Shown here: in pieces, positions 43,601 to 51,897 of the stretch | Position numbering within the stretch: position 1 is the first letter of the stretch | Layout of the letters: each line of letters starts with the position of its first letter | Source: Flagellimonas sp. 389 | GTDB lineage: Bacteria > Bacteroidota > Bacteroidia > Flavobacteriales > Flavobacteriaceae | DNA length: 64,000 bases | Reading direction: 5' to 3' | NCBI RefSeq assembly: GCF_018449435.1 | Contig: NZ_JAHCMU010000008.1 | Location: 1-64,000 of the forward strand | Position numbers and translations under genes: made by a program | Notes under the pieces: generated by a model | The model's input: only the letters and a program-made list of their open reading frames with translations | What the model was told of the DNA's origin: nothing | Database searches by the model: none

Positions 43601-44077
43601 CTAATCTCGTGTAATCTCCAAAATATCGAACTTTAACGTTCCGTTGGGGACGGTAATTTCAGCAACGTCGCCAACAGATTTTCCCAATAATCCTTTTCCA
43701 ATTGGGGAAGTAACCGATATTTTACCACTTTTTAAGTCTGCTTCACTCTCTGCTACCAATGTATATTTCATTTCCATCCCATTGGTTTGGTTCTTCAATT
43801 TTACTGTAGACAGTACCAAAACCTTTGATGTATCCAGTTGCGATTCATCAATAAGTCTTGCATTGGCCAATGTTTCTTCCATTTTGGAGATTTTCATTTC
43901 TAAAAGTCCTTGTGCTTCTTTAGCGGCATCATATTCCGCATTTTCAGATAAATCTCCTTTGTCCCTAGCTTCACCAATGGCTTGTGAAGCTTTGGGTCGC
44001 TCAACATCTTTTAAGTAATTGAGTTCTTCCCTTAATTTTTTTAATCCTTCTTCTGTATAATAAGATACTTTACTCAT
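43601..44077 (-). CDS. greA: Transcription elongation factor GreA
   Basis: GreA rescues backtracked RNA polymerase by inserting its coiled coil into the secondary channel and stimulating RNA cleavage. The 158 residues fit. The coiled-coil tip acidic residues, equivalent to E. coli Asp41 and Glu44, are Asp42 and Glu45 in GDLSENAEYDAAKE. The C-terminal domain with SPIGKGLLGKSVGDV is intact. The upstream 187-base divergent region holds a large nested inverted repeat. Confidence 0.95.
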   Translation of the reverse strand: MSKVSYYTEEGLKKLREELNYLKDVERPKASQAIGEARDKGDLSENAEYDAAKEAQGLLEMKISKMEETLANARLIDESQLDTSKVLVLSTVKLKNQTNGMEMKYTLVAESEADLKSGKISVTSPIGKGLLGKSVGDVAEITVPNGTLKFDILEITRD

Positions 44078-44155
44078 ATCGTCATTTTTTAATGCAAAAA
44101 GGACACTGGAGAAAATGAAAATTTTCCCAATGCGCTTTATCGTTGTAAATACAAA

Positions 44156-44204
44156 AAATCCTCGAACACCTCTATGACTTGCATAGGATTTTTATCGAGG
44201 ATTT
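44156..44204. repeat. Nested inverted repeat upstream of greA
   Basis: Outer arms AAATCCTCGA / TCGAGGATTT (44156-44165 / 44195-44204) enclose a smaller CCTctATG...CATaGG hairpin. It may act as a terminator or a regulatory structure in the greA leader. Confidence 0.45.
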
Positions 44205-44264
44205 AACGCAAATATAGGTAATTTTTGCCCAAATTTGCCGAAGTAATGTTTTGAAATTCACACT

Positions 44265-44702
44265 ATGAGGTACTTCTGGGGCTTTATTTTATTGATTTTT
44301 TCAGTTTCATGCAATTCTGATAGCACCAATCGAAATCCTTTCCTCCAAGAGGTGAATTTTAGGTTTGAATTAAATTTAAACCTACCGCTATATAATGATT
44401 TAAACAATATTGGCAATCCCGTTTATGTAGGAAATAGTGGCGTTGGTACACGAGGTGCTTTTGTTATCAAATCTGGATTGGATACTTATGTAGCTTTTGA
44501 AGCAAGTTGTCCCAATCATACTCCAAATAATTGTTCTACCATGACCATTGATGGGCAAAATGTAGTTTGTTCCTGTGAAGATTTCACGTACAACCTCTTT
44601 ACCGGGCAACAATTGGACAGACCAGATGACGGAAATCGCTATTATGATTTGCTTTTCTACAGGGCCACGCAAAGTGGAAATATTGTAACCATCTCCAATT
44701 AG
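44265..44702 (+). CDS. Rieske-like lipoprotein lacking canonical cluster ligands
   Basis: The 145-residue protein has a lipoprotein signal (FILLIFSVSC, Cys16) and a domain that resembles the Rieske fold around EASCPNH...C-S-T and VVCSCEDFTYNLFTG, where real Rieske proteins have CxH and CxxH pairs binding a 2Fe-2S cluster. Only CPNH in the first box keeps a C and an H; the second box has CSC with no histidine. It is therefore probably a non-cluster-binding relative. It is convergent with the oxidoreductase gene; the heptamer repeat lies between them. Confidence 0.65.
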   Translation: MRYFWGFILLIFSVSCNSDSTNRNPFLQEVNFRFELNLNLPLYNDLNNIGNPVYVGNSGVGTRGAFVIKSGLDTYVAFEASCPNHTPNNCSTMTIDGQNVVCSCEDFTYNLFTGQQLDRPDDGNRYYDLLFYRATQSGNIVTISN

Positions 44703-44756
44703 ATGAAAAATAATTATACACTGCAACTTTATGCATAGCGTGCTTGGGATTCTTTC

Positions 44757-44826
44757 GCCCTAAGCCCTAAGCCCTAAGCCCTAAGCCCTAAGCCCTAAGC
44801 CCTAAGCCCTAAGCCCTAAGCCCTAA
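44757..44826. repeat. Heptanucleotide tandem repeat (GCCCTAA) x10
   Basis: Ten perfect copies of GCCCTAA (70 bases) followed by a partial GC lie in the intergenic region between two convergent genes. Such perfect 7-mer arrays vary in copy number by slippage. Confidence 0.98.
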
Positions 44827-44854
44827 GCAAAAAAACAAAGCTGTCACAATAACC

Positions 44855-45835
44855 CTATAAATTCCCCAAGATTTTATCCATTACCCAACTGGTATGTAAT
44901 CCCGATGCTCCAGTAGACGGATGCTGTGCTATCCCTAACAAATGCTTTTGCATATTTTCTACATGGTATTGGTGTATATGTGTTGGGTGTTCAATATGTA
45001 AAGATTCTTTATGGTCAGGGCTTATAAGTTTCAATGGGGCTTCGTTCAATACTGAAAACCGTATTTCACCTTTAGAACCGAAAATCTCAACCTTGTCCTG
45101 TTGTTTATTCGCTCCAAAAATCCAACTACCCTCTCCGGTTATTCCATTTTCATGAATCCAACTGCCCGTGACCGCATCTTTTGCGGAATATAATCCTTGT
45201 TGGTTCACGGCAAAACCCTTTGCATCTTTTATATCACCCAACAAATAGATGAACAAATCAAGCCCATGGCTTGCCAAATCATCAAAATAACCAGCTGGAG
45301 CAACTTTTGCGTCGGTACGCCAGTTGTATGTTCCGCTTAAATCCAGTTCGCTTGGTGTTCTGCTCTTGTACCAACGAATGTGGCACACATCCCCAATAAA
45401 GCCTTTATCCAACCACTCTTTTATTTTGGTAAACCTAGGTAGGGAACGGCGATAATAGGCAATAAAAAGTGGGATTTCTTTTTTTTTGAAGGCATTATAT
45501 ATCTCAAGACTATCTGCGTAGCTGGGCGCCATAGGTTTCTCAATACAACAAGGTTTTCCAGCTGCTGCCACTTGAAGACCATACAATTTATGGGTGTCTG
45601 GTGGTGTAGCTATATAAATGGCATCTATTTCGGGGTTTTCAATGACCTCACTCGCATTGGTCGTCCAAAACGGCACCTGATGTCTTTTGGCATAATCCGC
45701 TGCCTTTTCTACATTACGCCGCATAACCATGGACAATTCAAAACCATCTGTCAGTTGATAGGGTGGACCGCTTTTTACTTCGGTAACGTCTCCACAACCA
45801 ATGATTCCCCAACGCAACGGTTTTAAATTATCCAT
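44855..45835 (-). CDS. Gfo/Idh/MocA family oxidoreductase
   Basis: The 326-residue protein has the N-terminal Rossmann motif WGIIGCGDVTE (~9-19) and the CIEKPMA element (catalytic Lys near residue 99) typical of this NAD(P)-dependent sugar or inositol dehydrogenase family, then a C-terminal alpha/beta substrate domain (DDLASHGLDLFIYLLGD). The substrate is unknown. It lies 21 bases after the NMT1/THI5-like gene in the TPP-riboswitch operon, which raises the question of a link to thiamine precursors. Confidence 0.85.
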   Translation of the reverse strand: MDNLKPLRWGIIGCGDVTEVKSGPPYQLTDGFELSMVMRRNVEKAADYAKRHQVPFWTTNASEVIENPEIDAIYIATPPDTHKLYGLQVAAAGKPCCIEKPMAPSYADSLEIYNAFKKKEIPLFIAYYRRSLPRFTKIKEWLDKGFIGDVCHIRWYKSRTPSELDLSGTYNWRTDAKVAPAGYFDDLASHGLDLFIYLLGDIKDAKGFAVNQQGLYSAKDAVTGSWIHENGITGEGSWIFGANKQQDKVEIFGSKGEIRFSVLNEAPLKLISPDHKESLHIEHPTHIHQYHVENMQKHLLGIAQHPSTGASGLHTSWVMDKILGNL

Positions 45836-45856
45836 ATCATGTTATTTTTCAATCCA

Positions 45857-46762
45857 TTACAGCAAATTTGCAAAGACTAAGTCTTCAGACTTCAAACCGG
45901 CTGTTTCTAGATTGTTATCATACAACCAATTTAAGAATAAATCGACCTTCTCTTTTTCCAAAATGCCCCAATTGTTTTTATCACCATAAAATCTATTCGA
46001 AAAAACTTGACTCTCTAGCAGATCAATATCAGCATCACTTTTGGCTACATATGGTTTAATGCAATCCACTCCATATTGTGGATGTTCTTTAGCATACAAA
46101 AAACCCTGCTTTGTAGCATTCAAAAAGTCTTTATATCCTTTTTTATTAGCATTGATTTTTTCCCTGCCAGCTAGAATCACAGGAGAATACCCATAAGGAA
46201 TTCCATAATCTCCCATTTTAAAGTTTCGTAGTGCAACCCCTTTGGATTTGGCATGAACGCCTTCCCAATTGGTGAAAATCCAGGTAGCATCCAACGAACC
46301 GTTTATGAGCGTGTCCCAAATACCCAATCGTTTTGGGTATTCAATTTTAATATCGCCCATGCCGCCATCATTCCGTATCATCTGTTTCACTATCTCATCT
46401 TCGTAACGAGCTCTGTATGAAGCATAAACTTTTCCATCTAAATCTTTAGGTGTGTTTATCTTACTTTCCTGTAAAACAGTTATTGCACTAATATCTTCTC
46501 TAAAAATTGTTGCAATAGCTACAGCGTCAAACCTTTCTTTTTTGGTATTGTAGCTCAAAACACTCTCAAAAGGACAAAGTGCTAAATCAGCTTCTCCCAA
46601 TTCTACTTTTTTAGCAGGTGTTTTGCTATAATCGTCTGCTTCCGGTGTGTTGATTTCCAAATCAATTCCATACTCCCGATAAAAACCTTTCTCTTTTGCC
46701 ACATAAAAACCTGTATGGTTCGTGTTTGCGGTCCAATCCAGTTCTATTTTCAGCTTATCCAT
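45857..46762 (-). CDS. NMT1/THI5-like substrate-binding domain protein without signal peptide
   Basis: The 301-residue protein has the periplasmic-binding-protein fold of the NMT1/THI5/SsuA group (ELDWTANTNHTGFYVAKEKGFY, EADLALCPFESVL, NGSLDATWIFTNWEG). It starts MDKLKIELDW with no signal peptide, so it should stay in the cytoplasm, unlike the ThiY transport protein. It also lacks the cysteine cluster and active-site His of the yeast THI5 HMP synthase. It lies 3 bases after the TonB receptor gene, under a TPP riboswitch. A precursor-binding or enzymatic role in thiamine supply is inferred. Confidence 0.75.
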   Translation of the reverse strand: MDKLKIELDWTANTNHTGFYVAKEKGFYREYGIDLEINTPEADDYSKTPAKKVELGEADLALCPFESVLSYNTKKERFDAVAIATIFREDISAITVLQESKINTPKDLDGKVYASYRARYEDEIVKQMIRNDGGMGDIKIEYPKRLGIWDTLINGSLDATWIFTNWEGVHAKSKGVALRNFKMGDYGIPYGYSPVILAGREKINANKKGYKDFLNATKQGFLYAKEHPQYGVDCIKPYVAKSDADIDLLESQVFSNRFYGDKNNWGILEKEKVDLFLNWLYDNNLETAGLKSEDLVFANLL

Positions 46763-46765
46763 GTT

Positions 46766-49012
46766 TTAAAAATTTAAAGTTGCTCCCATAAGAAAATTGA
46801 TGCCCGCCTGTGGATAGAAAAACGATTCTCCAAAAAACACATAGCCGTTGTTTTCGTATTCCAAATCAAAAATATTGTTCACTTGTCCTGTAAATACTAT
46901 CGATTTTAAAATTGAAATGTTCGCTAACGTATATTGCACGTTCACATCATTCACAAAATAAGCGTCTATGGCATTAGAATCTGTATTCGTCATAAATTGC
47001 TCTCCTACATATTTGGAATACAGACTTGCACTAAAGTTATCTGAAGCATTGTACGTAAAAATATTTCCGGCAATAATCTCTGGCGAGAACGAAATATTGG
47101 TATTGTCCAAATTGGTAAAACCATCTGTGCCATCTTCAACCAAAAAATCTTGGTTTTTGTTGGTACTGACCGCCAAGTTTGGTCGAATACTGAATTTATC
47201 CCATGTGATATTAGCATCGATTTCCAAACCTAAACGATAGCTCTGACCACTGTTTTGACGAATGGGAAAACCTACCTCATCCAATTCTCCCGTTAATACC
47301 AACTGATTTTTAAAGTCGAGATAATACACATTCGTGTTCAATTGAAAATTTGGTGAGACATAACGCCAACCCAATTCAAAATCATTCAAGCTTTCAGGTT
47401 CTGGGGTACCAGTTTCAAAATCTACACGTGCTGGTTCGCGGTTCGCACGCGCAAAAGAGAAATAGATGCTATTCTGATTATTAGGCTTATAAGTTATTCC
47501 GGTTTTTGGATTGAAGAATGAGAAATTTTCATCTACGTTCAATGCACCACTTGGGTCGAACAGCGTTCCTGAAGCTTCGTAATCAATTGTTCTTAGCTGC
47601 AAATCGCCAAACAACGAAAATTGTTCATTAAGTTGATAGGTAGCTTTTGCGTACACATTGAAATCTCTTTTATCGCTACCATTTTCATAAAAACGGAAAG
47701 GAATGCTCGGTAATCGAGCAAATTCGGCAGCCGTGATTTCACCAAATTGTTCACCGTCATAACGATTGAAACCTCCACCAAAAACGGCATCCCATTTGGA
47801 GTCTTTGTAGTTCAAACTAAATACGGTGCCGTAAAAGTCACTGTTCAAAAAACGTTCCGTAACCAAGTCCGAACGTTCTATTGTTTCGCCATTAGATTCA
47901 AAATTTGGCAGTCTGTAGAAGGCTAAATCTCCATTAAAAAAACTAGGATCCGATTCTATGTATTGCTCAAAAAACCCACGTCCTTTTGTATAGTGGAGCG
48001 ATATGTTCCCTGTCCAGTTCTCGTCAAATTGTTGGGTAATGTGTAATTGATAATGGTCTTGCTTGTAATTATCGGTCTGCCTATCGTAGAACTGAACATT
48101 ACCATCAGAATCAAGGTAAAGTCCGTCATTATTAAAGGTTCTATTTTCTCCGAGTCCAGCAGCATTCAGACCAAAAAACGATAATCCTGTAATTTCTTCA
48201 CCTCCAAAAACTACCGCTTTTATCAAGGTATTTTCATCTTTATATACCCCATCTAAAAAATAGGACCTTAAATCTGAAAAGGCACGGTCGATATAACCAT
48301 CTGACTTTATTCTGGAAAGTCTTCCCGAGAAGGCAAAATGGTCGTTCAGCAATCCAGTGCTAAAACGAACGGAATGTTTTCTAGAATTGAAACTGCCGAA
48401 GCTATTGGATAGCTGTCCAAAAGCTTCTTCTGAGTAATTGTCCGTCAAAATATTGACGCTTGCCCCAAAAGCACCTGCTCCGTTTGTGGATGTTCCCACG
48501 CCTCGTTGAATCTGGATGTTTTCGATAGATGATGCAAAATCCTGAAGGTTAACAAAAAAAGTAGTCTGGCTATCGGCATCGTTGTACGGAATTCCATTGA
48601 TCGTTACGTTGATACGGGAGTTGTCGGCACCTCGAATTCGAAAATCGGTAGGACCTATTCCAGTGCCATCAAATGTAGTGGAGACCACCGAGGGCATGTA
48701 ATTCAACAGTACAGGAATATCCTGGCCTAAATTTACTTTCTGGATTTCTTCCCTGTCAATGTTGGTAAATGTCACCGGAATCTTGTCGGTAGCCCGCGAA
48801 GCAGAGACTACAACTTCATCTAGATTAATTTTTTTTCCTTCCAAAGAATCTTTGGGCTTTTCTTGAGCACTTATTGAAAGTGCCAATCCGCAGCTGGCAA
48901 AAGCTGCGAACATTGTTTTGATGCGATGTCTTTTTTCATTTTTTGACCGTCGCATTGAACCATCTTTGCGTTTGATGGCTTCTTCATAAGAATTTGAATA
49001 GAATGGTTTCAT
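46766..49012 (-). CDS. TonB-dependent receptor under TPP riboswitch control (putative thiamine/precursor uptake)
   Basis: The 748-residue protein has a plug domain (VVVSASRATDKIPVTFTNIDREEI, IRGADNSRINVTINGIPYNDAD, RGVGTSTNGAGAFGASVN) and a C-terminal beta-barrel ending LMGATLNF. The first ~50 residues include a signal-like segment (MFAAFASCGLALSISAQ); ATG at 49012 is the first start, with 48955 as an alternative. A TPP riboswitch is 190 bases upstream. TonB receptors with TPP riboswitches are known in Bacteroidota and are assigned to thiamine or HMP import. It leads an operon with the NMT1-like and oxidoreductase genes. Confidence 0.88.
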   Translation of the reverse strand: MKPFYSNSYEEAIKRKDGSMRRSKNEKRHRIKTMFAAFASCGLALSISAQEKPKDSLEGKKINLDEVVVSASRATDKIPVTFTNIDREEIQKVNLGQDIPVLLNYMPSVVSTTFDGTGIGPTDFRIRGADNSRINVTINGIPYNDADSQTTFFVNLQDFASSIENIQIQRGVGTSTNGAGAFGASVNILTDNYSEEAFGQLSNSFGSFNSRKHSVRFSTGLLNDHFAFSGRLSRIKSDGYIDRAFSDLRSYFLDGVYKDENTLIKAVVFGGEEITGLSFFGLNAAGLGENRTFNNDGLYLDSDGNVQFYDRQTDNYKQDHYQLHITQQFDENWTGNISLHYTKGRGFFEQYIESDPSFFNGDLAFYRLPNFESNGETIERSDLVTERFLNSDFYGTVFSLNYKDSKWDAVFGGGFNRYDGEQFGEITAAEFARLPSIPFRFYENGSDKRDFNVYAKATYQLNEQFSLFGDLQLRTIDYEASGTLFDPSGALNVDENFSFFNPKTGITYKPNNQNSIYFSFARANREPARVDFETGTPEPESLNDFELGWRYVSPNFQLNTNVYYLDFKNQLVLTGELDEVGFPIRQNSGQSYRLGLEIDANITWDKFSIRPNLAVSTNKNQDFLVEDGTDGFTNLDNTNISFSPEIIAGNIFTYNASDNFSASLYSKYVGEQFMTNTDSNAIDAYFVNDVNVQYTLANISILKSIVFTGQVNNIFDLEYENNGYVFFGESFFYPQAGINFLMGATLNF

Positions 49013-49031
49013 TCGTAAATGATTTTACGAA
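49012..49031 (-). promoter_or_regulatory. Hairpin abutting the TonB receptor start codon
   Basis: An 8-bp perfect stem (TTCGTAAA/TTTACGAA) with a 4-nt loop runs right up to the ATG at 49012. It could limit ribosome access as the riboswitch output. Confidence 0.45.
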
Positions 49032-49091
49032 TAAAAGGGGCCATTATTCCTTGTTAATACTTGATTTTTTGAGCGACCCAAGGAGTTTTTT

Positions 49092-49181
49092 CGTCACCCT
49101 GAAGTTGATTCAGGATCTCATTCTTTAATGATACGATTCTGAAATAACTACCTGTTCGGCAGATAGGAATTCAGAATGACG
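49092..49181. repeat. Palindromic intergenic repeat in the TonB receptor leader
   Basis: This 90-bp element starts CGTCA and ends TGACG, with inner arms such as ATTCTGAA/TTCAGAAT (49136-49143/49170-49177) and CCTGA...TCAGG. It resembles small mobile palindromes found between flavobacterial genes. Confidence 0.6.
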
Positions 49182-49202
49182 CTTACTCTTCAATGCTCTT
49201 CT

Positions 49203-49312
49203 GTCCCTTGGCGGCATTACCCGCCCAGGTTCATTGGGTATAATCTCAGCTCGTCCTGAACTTGTTTTAGGACCTGCCCAATTCAAGTTCGAGGTTTAAG
49301 CACCCCTTTGAG
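49203..49312 (-). promoter_or_regulatory. TPP riboswitch (THI element)
   Basis: Minus-strand motifs in order are GGGGTGC, CTGAGATTATACCC, AATGAACCTG and GGGTAATGCCGCCAAGGGA, which match the conserved TPP-binding core. Between GGGGTGC and CTGAGA is an extended P3 arm (CTCGAACTTG pairing CAAGTT...CGAG) that contains a GTCCT...AGGAC hairpin. Binding of thiamine pyrophosphate is expected to reduce expression of the downstream receptor. Confidence 0.9.
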
Positions 49313-49428
49313 ATGGGGCAAATGTAATTCGCCGTATTCATTTTTCATAGCAAAAACGACGTTAATTAACTTTTAAAAACGACCCATACCCCTATTCTTT
49401 CTCGTATATAGATGGTAGAGTGCTTGTT

Positions 49429-51897
49429 ATGTACCCCAAATCCAAACGTAGATTTACATTTAAAATAATTACCAGCTATCTAGTTTTAGGTGTGTTGGCG
49501 TTTTTGGCTGCCTTTTTCGTTTATTCAGAATTCCAGGATTATAACGCTTCACAGAGCAAAGAGGAGGATAATATCAAATTATTAAAAACCAATTCCTTGT
49601 TGACCGAACTGTACGAAGCCGAAAACTTATCAAAGTTGGCACTGCAGACCAAGGAAAGAGGGAATCTAACAGCTTATGCCCGGAAAGTAGATTCCATCTT
49701 CATTTCTATTGACAGTTTAAAGCTTTTGGCCACCAGCTCCAACCAGGTATTAAAACTGGACAGTGTTCAAAAACTACTGCAACAGAAAGTTTATAATAAT
49801 GCAGAGCTTAGAAAACTAAAAGTTAGAAATACCAAAAGTGCCCCTATTGATTCCTTGCTGAAAAAATTCAATAAGATGGAAGTGGACATGGGAAGAATCA
49901 CCCCAGAGACTTTTGTTCCCAACTTTGAACAGCTATCTCCAGAGACACAAAATTCTATTAGAGAATATGTGGCCATACTCAATAACAATATTCCATCGGA
50001 AGATAAAGAGAGTGCACCGACCGCAGACATAGACTCGCTTTTGCAACTATCCAAATCCATATTGCAACGTGCCAAATTGGAGAATGCAAGAATGGAGCGA
50101 TCTGTGATTAAAAAAGAACTTCAAATTTATAAGGCGGACCTAGAGCTTTCCCAAAAACTACGCAGTATGATTTCAGCCTTTGAACAAGATATCATCATGA
50201 ACGCTTATCTGGATAACCTTAATAAGGAACAAATACTAAAACGAAGTATTCGTTTAACCGGGATCGCCGTTATTTTGGGCTTAATCGTGGTTTCGTTGTT
50301 TACCTTCTTGATTACCCGAGATTTTTGGAAAGTGCAACGTTACCGGGAACAGTTGGAAAAGGAAAAGAAGTATTCCGAATCTTTGCTAAAAAGTAGGGAA
50401 CAATTGATATCTACGGTAAGCCATGACCTTAGAACACCATTGAATACCATTGGAGGCTACACTGAGCTTATGGAGCATAGCGATTTGGGCACCAATCAAC
50501 GACAATATGTTCGGAATATTAAATCCGCTTCAAGATATGTTGATAATCTGGTAAATGACCTTTTGGATTTTTCAAAATTGGAATCAGGAAAAATACAGAT
50601 AGAAAAAGTACCATTTTTACTTTCCCATTTAATTGCGGATACTGCTTCTGGTTTTGAAGAAAGCTATCAGAAAAAATCAATAGCTTTTTCCATGGAAATT
50701 CCTGACGCATTGAAAAAACCCATAATTGGAGATCCTTTTCGAGTACGCCAAATATTGACCAACCTGCTAGGGAATGCTTTTAAGTTTACGGACAAAGGTT
50801 TTGTAAAAGTAAAGGCTCACATAACGGAAAATGATAGCGGTCCTTTTGTGAACATCACTGTTATCGACTCAGGAATAGGAATTGAAAAAGAACAGCAAGA
50901 ACGAATCTTTAAAGAATTTGCCCAAGCAAGTGATTCTATAGAAAAGAAGTACGGGGGGTATGGTCTGGGGTTGACCATTTCTAAAAAACTGACAAACTTG
51001 TTGGGTGGAGACTTGTATCTGGAAAGTGAGGAAAATAAAGGAAGTGCCTTTACGCTTTCCCTACCTCTTATATTTTCAAACGCGGAAGTCAATACTGAAA
51101 AAACACAAAACACAAATCTTAAAAACCAGCCTGCCTTGCTAATTTTTGATGATGACGAAACGTTGTTGGAACTCTTACAAGAAGTGTGCAAAATGCATCA
51201 TATGCCCGTTAAGGCATTTTCCAACTTTGAAGATGCTGAACACCTTGATGATTTTCATTATGATGCGGTTTTGACCGATATTCAAATGCCCATAGTTGAT
51301 GGATACGAAGTGGTCGAAAGGTTAAAGTCGGGGCTCTTTGCGCATTATGAAAATCAGCCTATAATTGCAATGACCGGCCAAAGGAATGTTGACAAGGACA
51401 GTTACCTGGATAAAGGATTCTCAGAAGTGTTGCCCAAACCTTTTTCCCATGACGCCCTGTTGAATACACTTGGTACCCTTTTGGACTTTAGCAACCATAA
51501 TCCTCCTGAAATTCGTTTGAACGAGAATACAATTCAGTCAAATTCAAAACTGTTTAGTCTAGAAATCATCTCGTCTTTTTTAGACAGTCCAAAAAGTATA
51601 TATGAGGTTTTGGAAAGCTTTCTACAGGATACCCGTGATAATTTATACCGACTTTCTACTGCAGTTGAAAATCTTAGTTATGATGAAATAAAGTCCATTT
51701 CGCATAAGATGCTGCCCATGTTCCGACAGTTAAAAGTGGAAAATGCCATTCCTATTCTTGAAAAATTTGAACATCTTTCTTATGATGCCACGCACAAAAA
51801 AACAATACGGAAATTTGAAAGGCTGAAACTTTCAATTTTAAATCTGGAAAAAGCAATTCATGATTTTTTGCCTACACTTCCAGTTGATATTGATTGA
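49429..51897 (+). CDS. Hybrid sensor histidine kinase/response regulator with HPt domain
   Basis: The ~822-residue protein has an N-terminal membrane helix (~12-30), a long coiled-coil periplasmic sensor region, a second helix (~275-295), a kinase with phospho-His in STVSHDLRTPLN, the N and G boxes (NLLGNAFKFTDKG, DSGIGI, GYGLGLTIS), a receiver domain (phospho-Asp in LTDIQMP) and a C-terminal HPt helix bundle with a likely phospho-His in SISHKML. ATG 49429 is used; a GTG lies three codons earlier. The last 26 bases overlap the convergent NtrC-type regulator, its likely partner. Confidence 0.88.
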   Translation: MYPKSKRRFTFKIITSYLVLGVLAFLAAFFVYSEFQDYNASQSKEEDNIKLLKTNSLLTELYEAENLSKLALQTKERGNLTAYARKVDSIFISIDSLKLLATSSNQVLKLDSVQKLLQQKVYNNAELRKLKVRNTKSAPIDSLLKKFNKMEVDMGRITPETFVPNFEQLSPETQNSIREYVAILNNNIPSEDKESAPTADIDSLLQLSKSILQRAKLENARMERSVIKKELQIYKADLELSQKLRSMISAFEQDIIMNAYLDNLNKEQILKRSIRLTGIAVILGLIVVSLFTFLITRDFWKVQRYREQLEKEKKYSESLLKSREQLISTVSHDLRTPLNTIGGYTELMEHSDLGTNQRQYVRNIKSASRYVDNLVNDLLDFSKLESGKIQIEKVPFLLSHLIADTASGFEESYQKKSIAFSMEIPDALKKPIIGDPFRVRQILTNLLGNAFKFTDKGFVKVKAHITENDSGPFVNITVIDSGIGIEKEQQERIFKEFAQASDSIEKKYGGYGLGLTISKKLTNLLGGDLYLESEENKGSAFTLSLPLIFSNAEVNTEKTQNTNLKNQPALLIFDDDETLLELLQEVCKMHHMPVKAFSNFEDAEHLDDFHYDAVLTDIQMPIVDGYEVVERLKSGLFAHYENQPIIAMTGQRNVDKDSYLDKGFSEVLPKPFSHDALLNTLGTLLDFSNHNPPEIRLNENTIQSNSKLFSLEIISSFLDSPKSIYEVLESFLQDTRDNLYRLSTAVENLSYDEIKSISHKMLPMFRQLKVENAIPILEKFEHLSYDATHKKTIRKFERLKLSILNLEKAIHDFLPTLPVDID

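Noticed and set aside
44757..44826. Heptamer array as a CRISPR or telomere
   Set aside because: There are no spacers between units, and a bacterial chromosome interior has no telomere; it is a simple tandem repeat.
45857..46762. NMT1-like protein as a THI5 HMP synthase
   Set aside because: The CCCFC-type cysteine cluster and active-site His of yeast THI5 are not present, so I do not name it as that enzyme.
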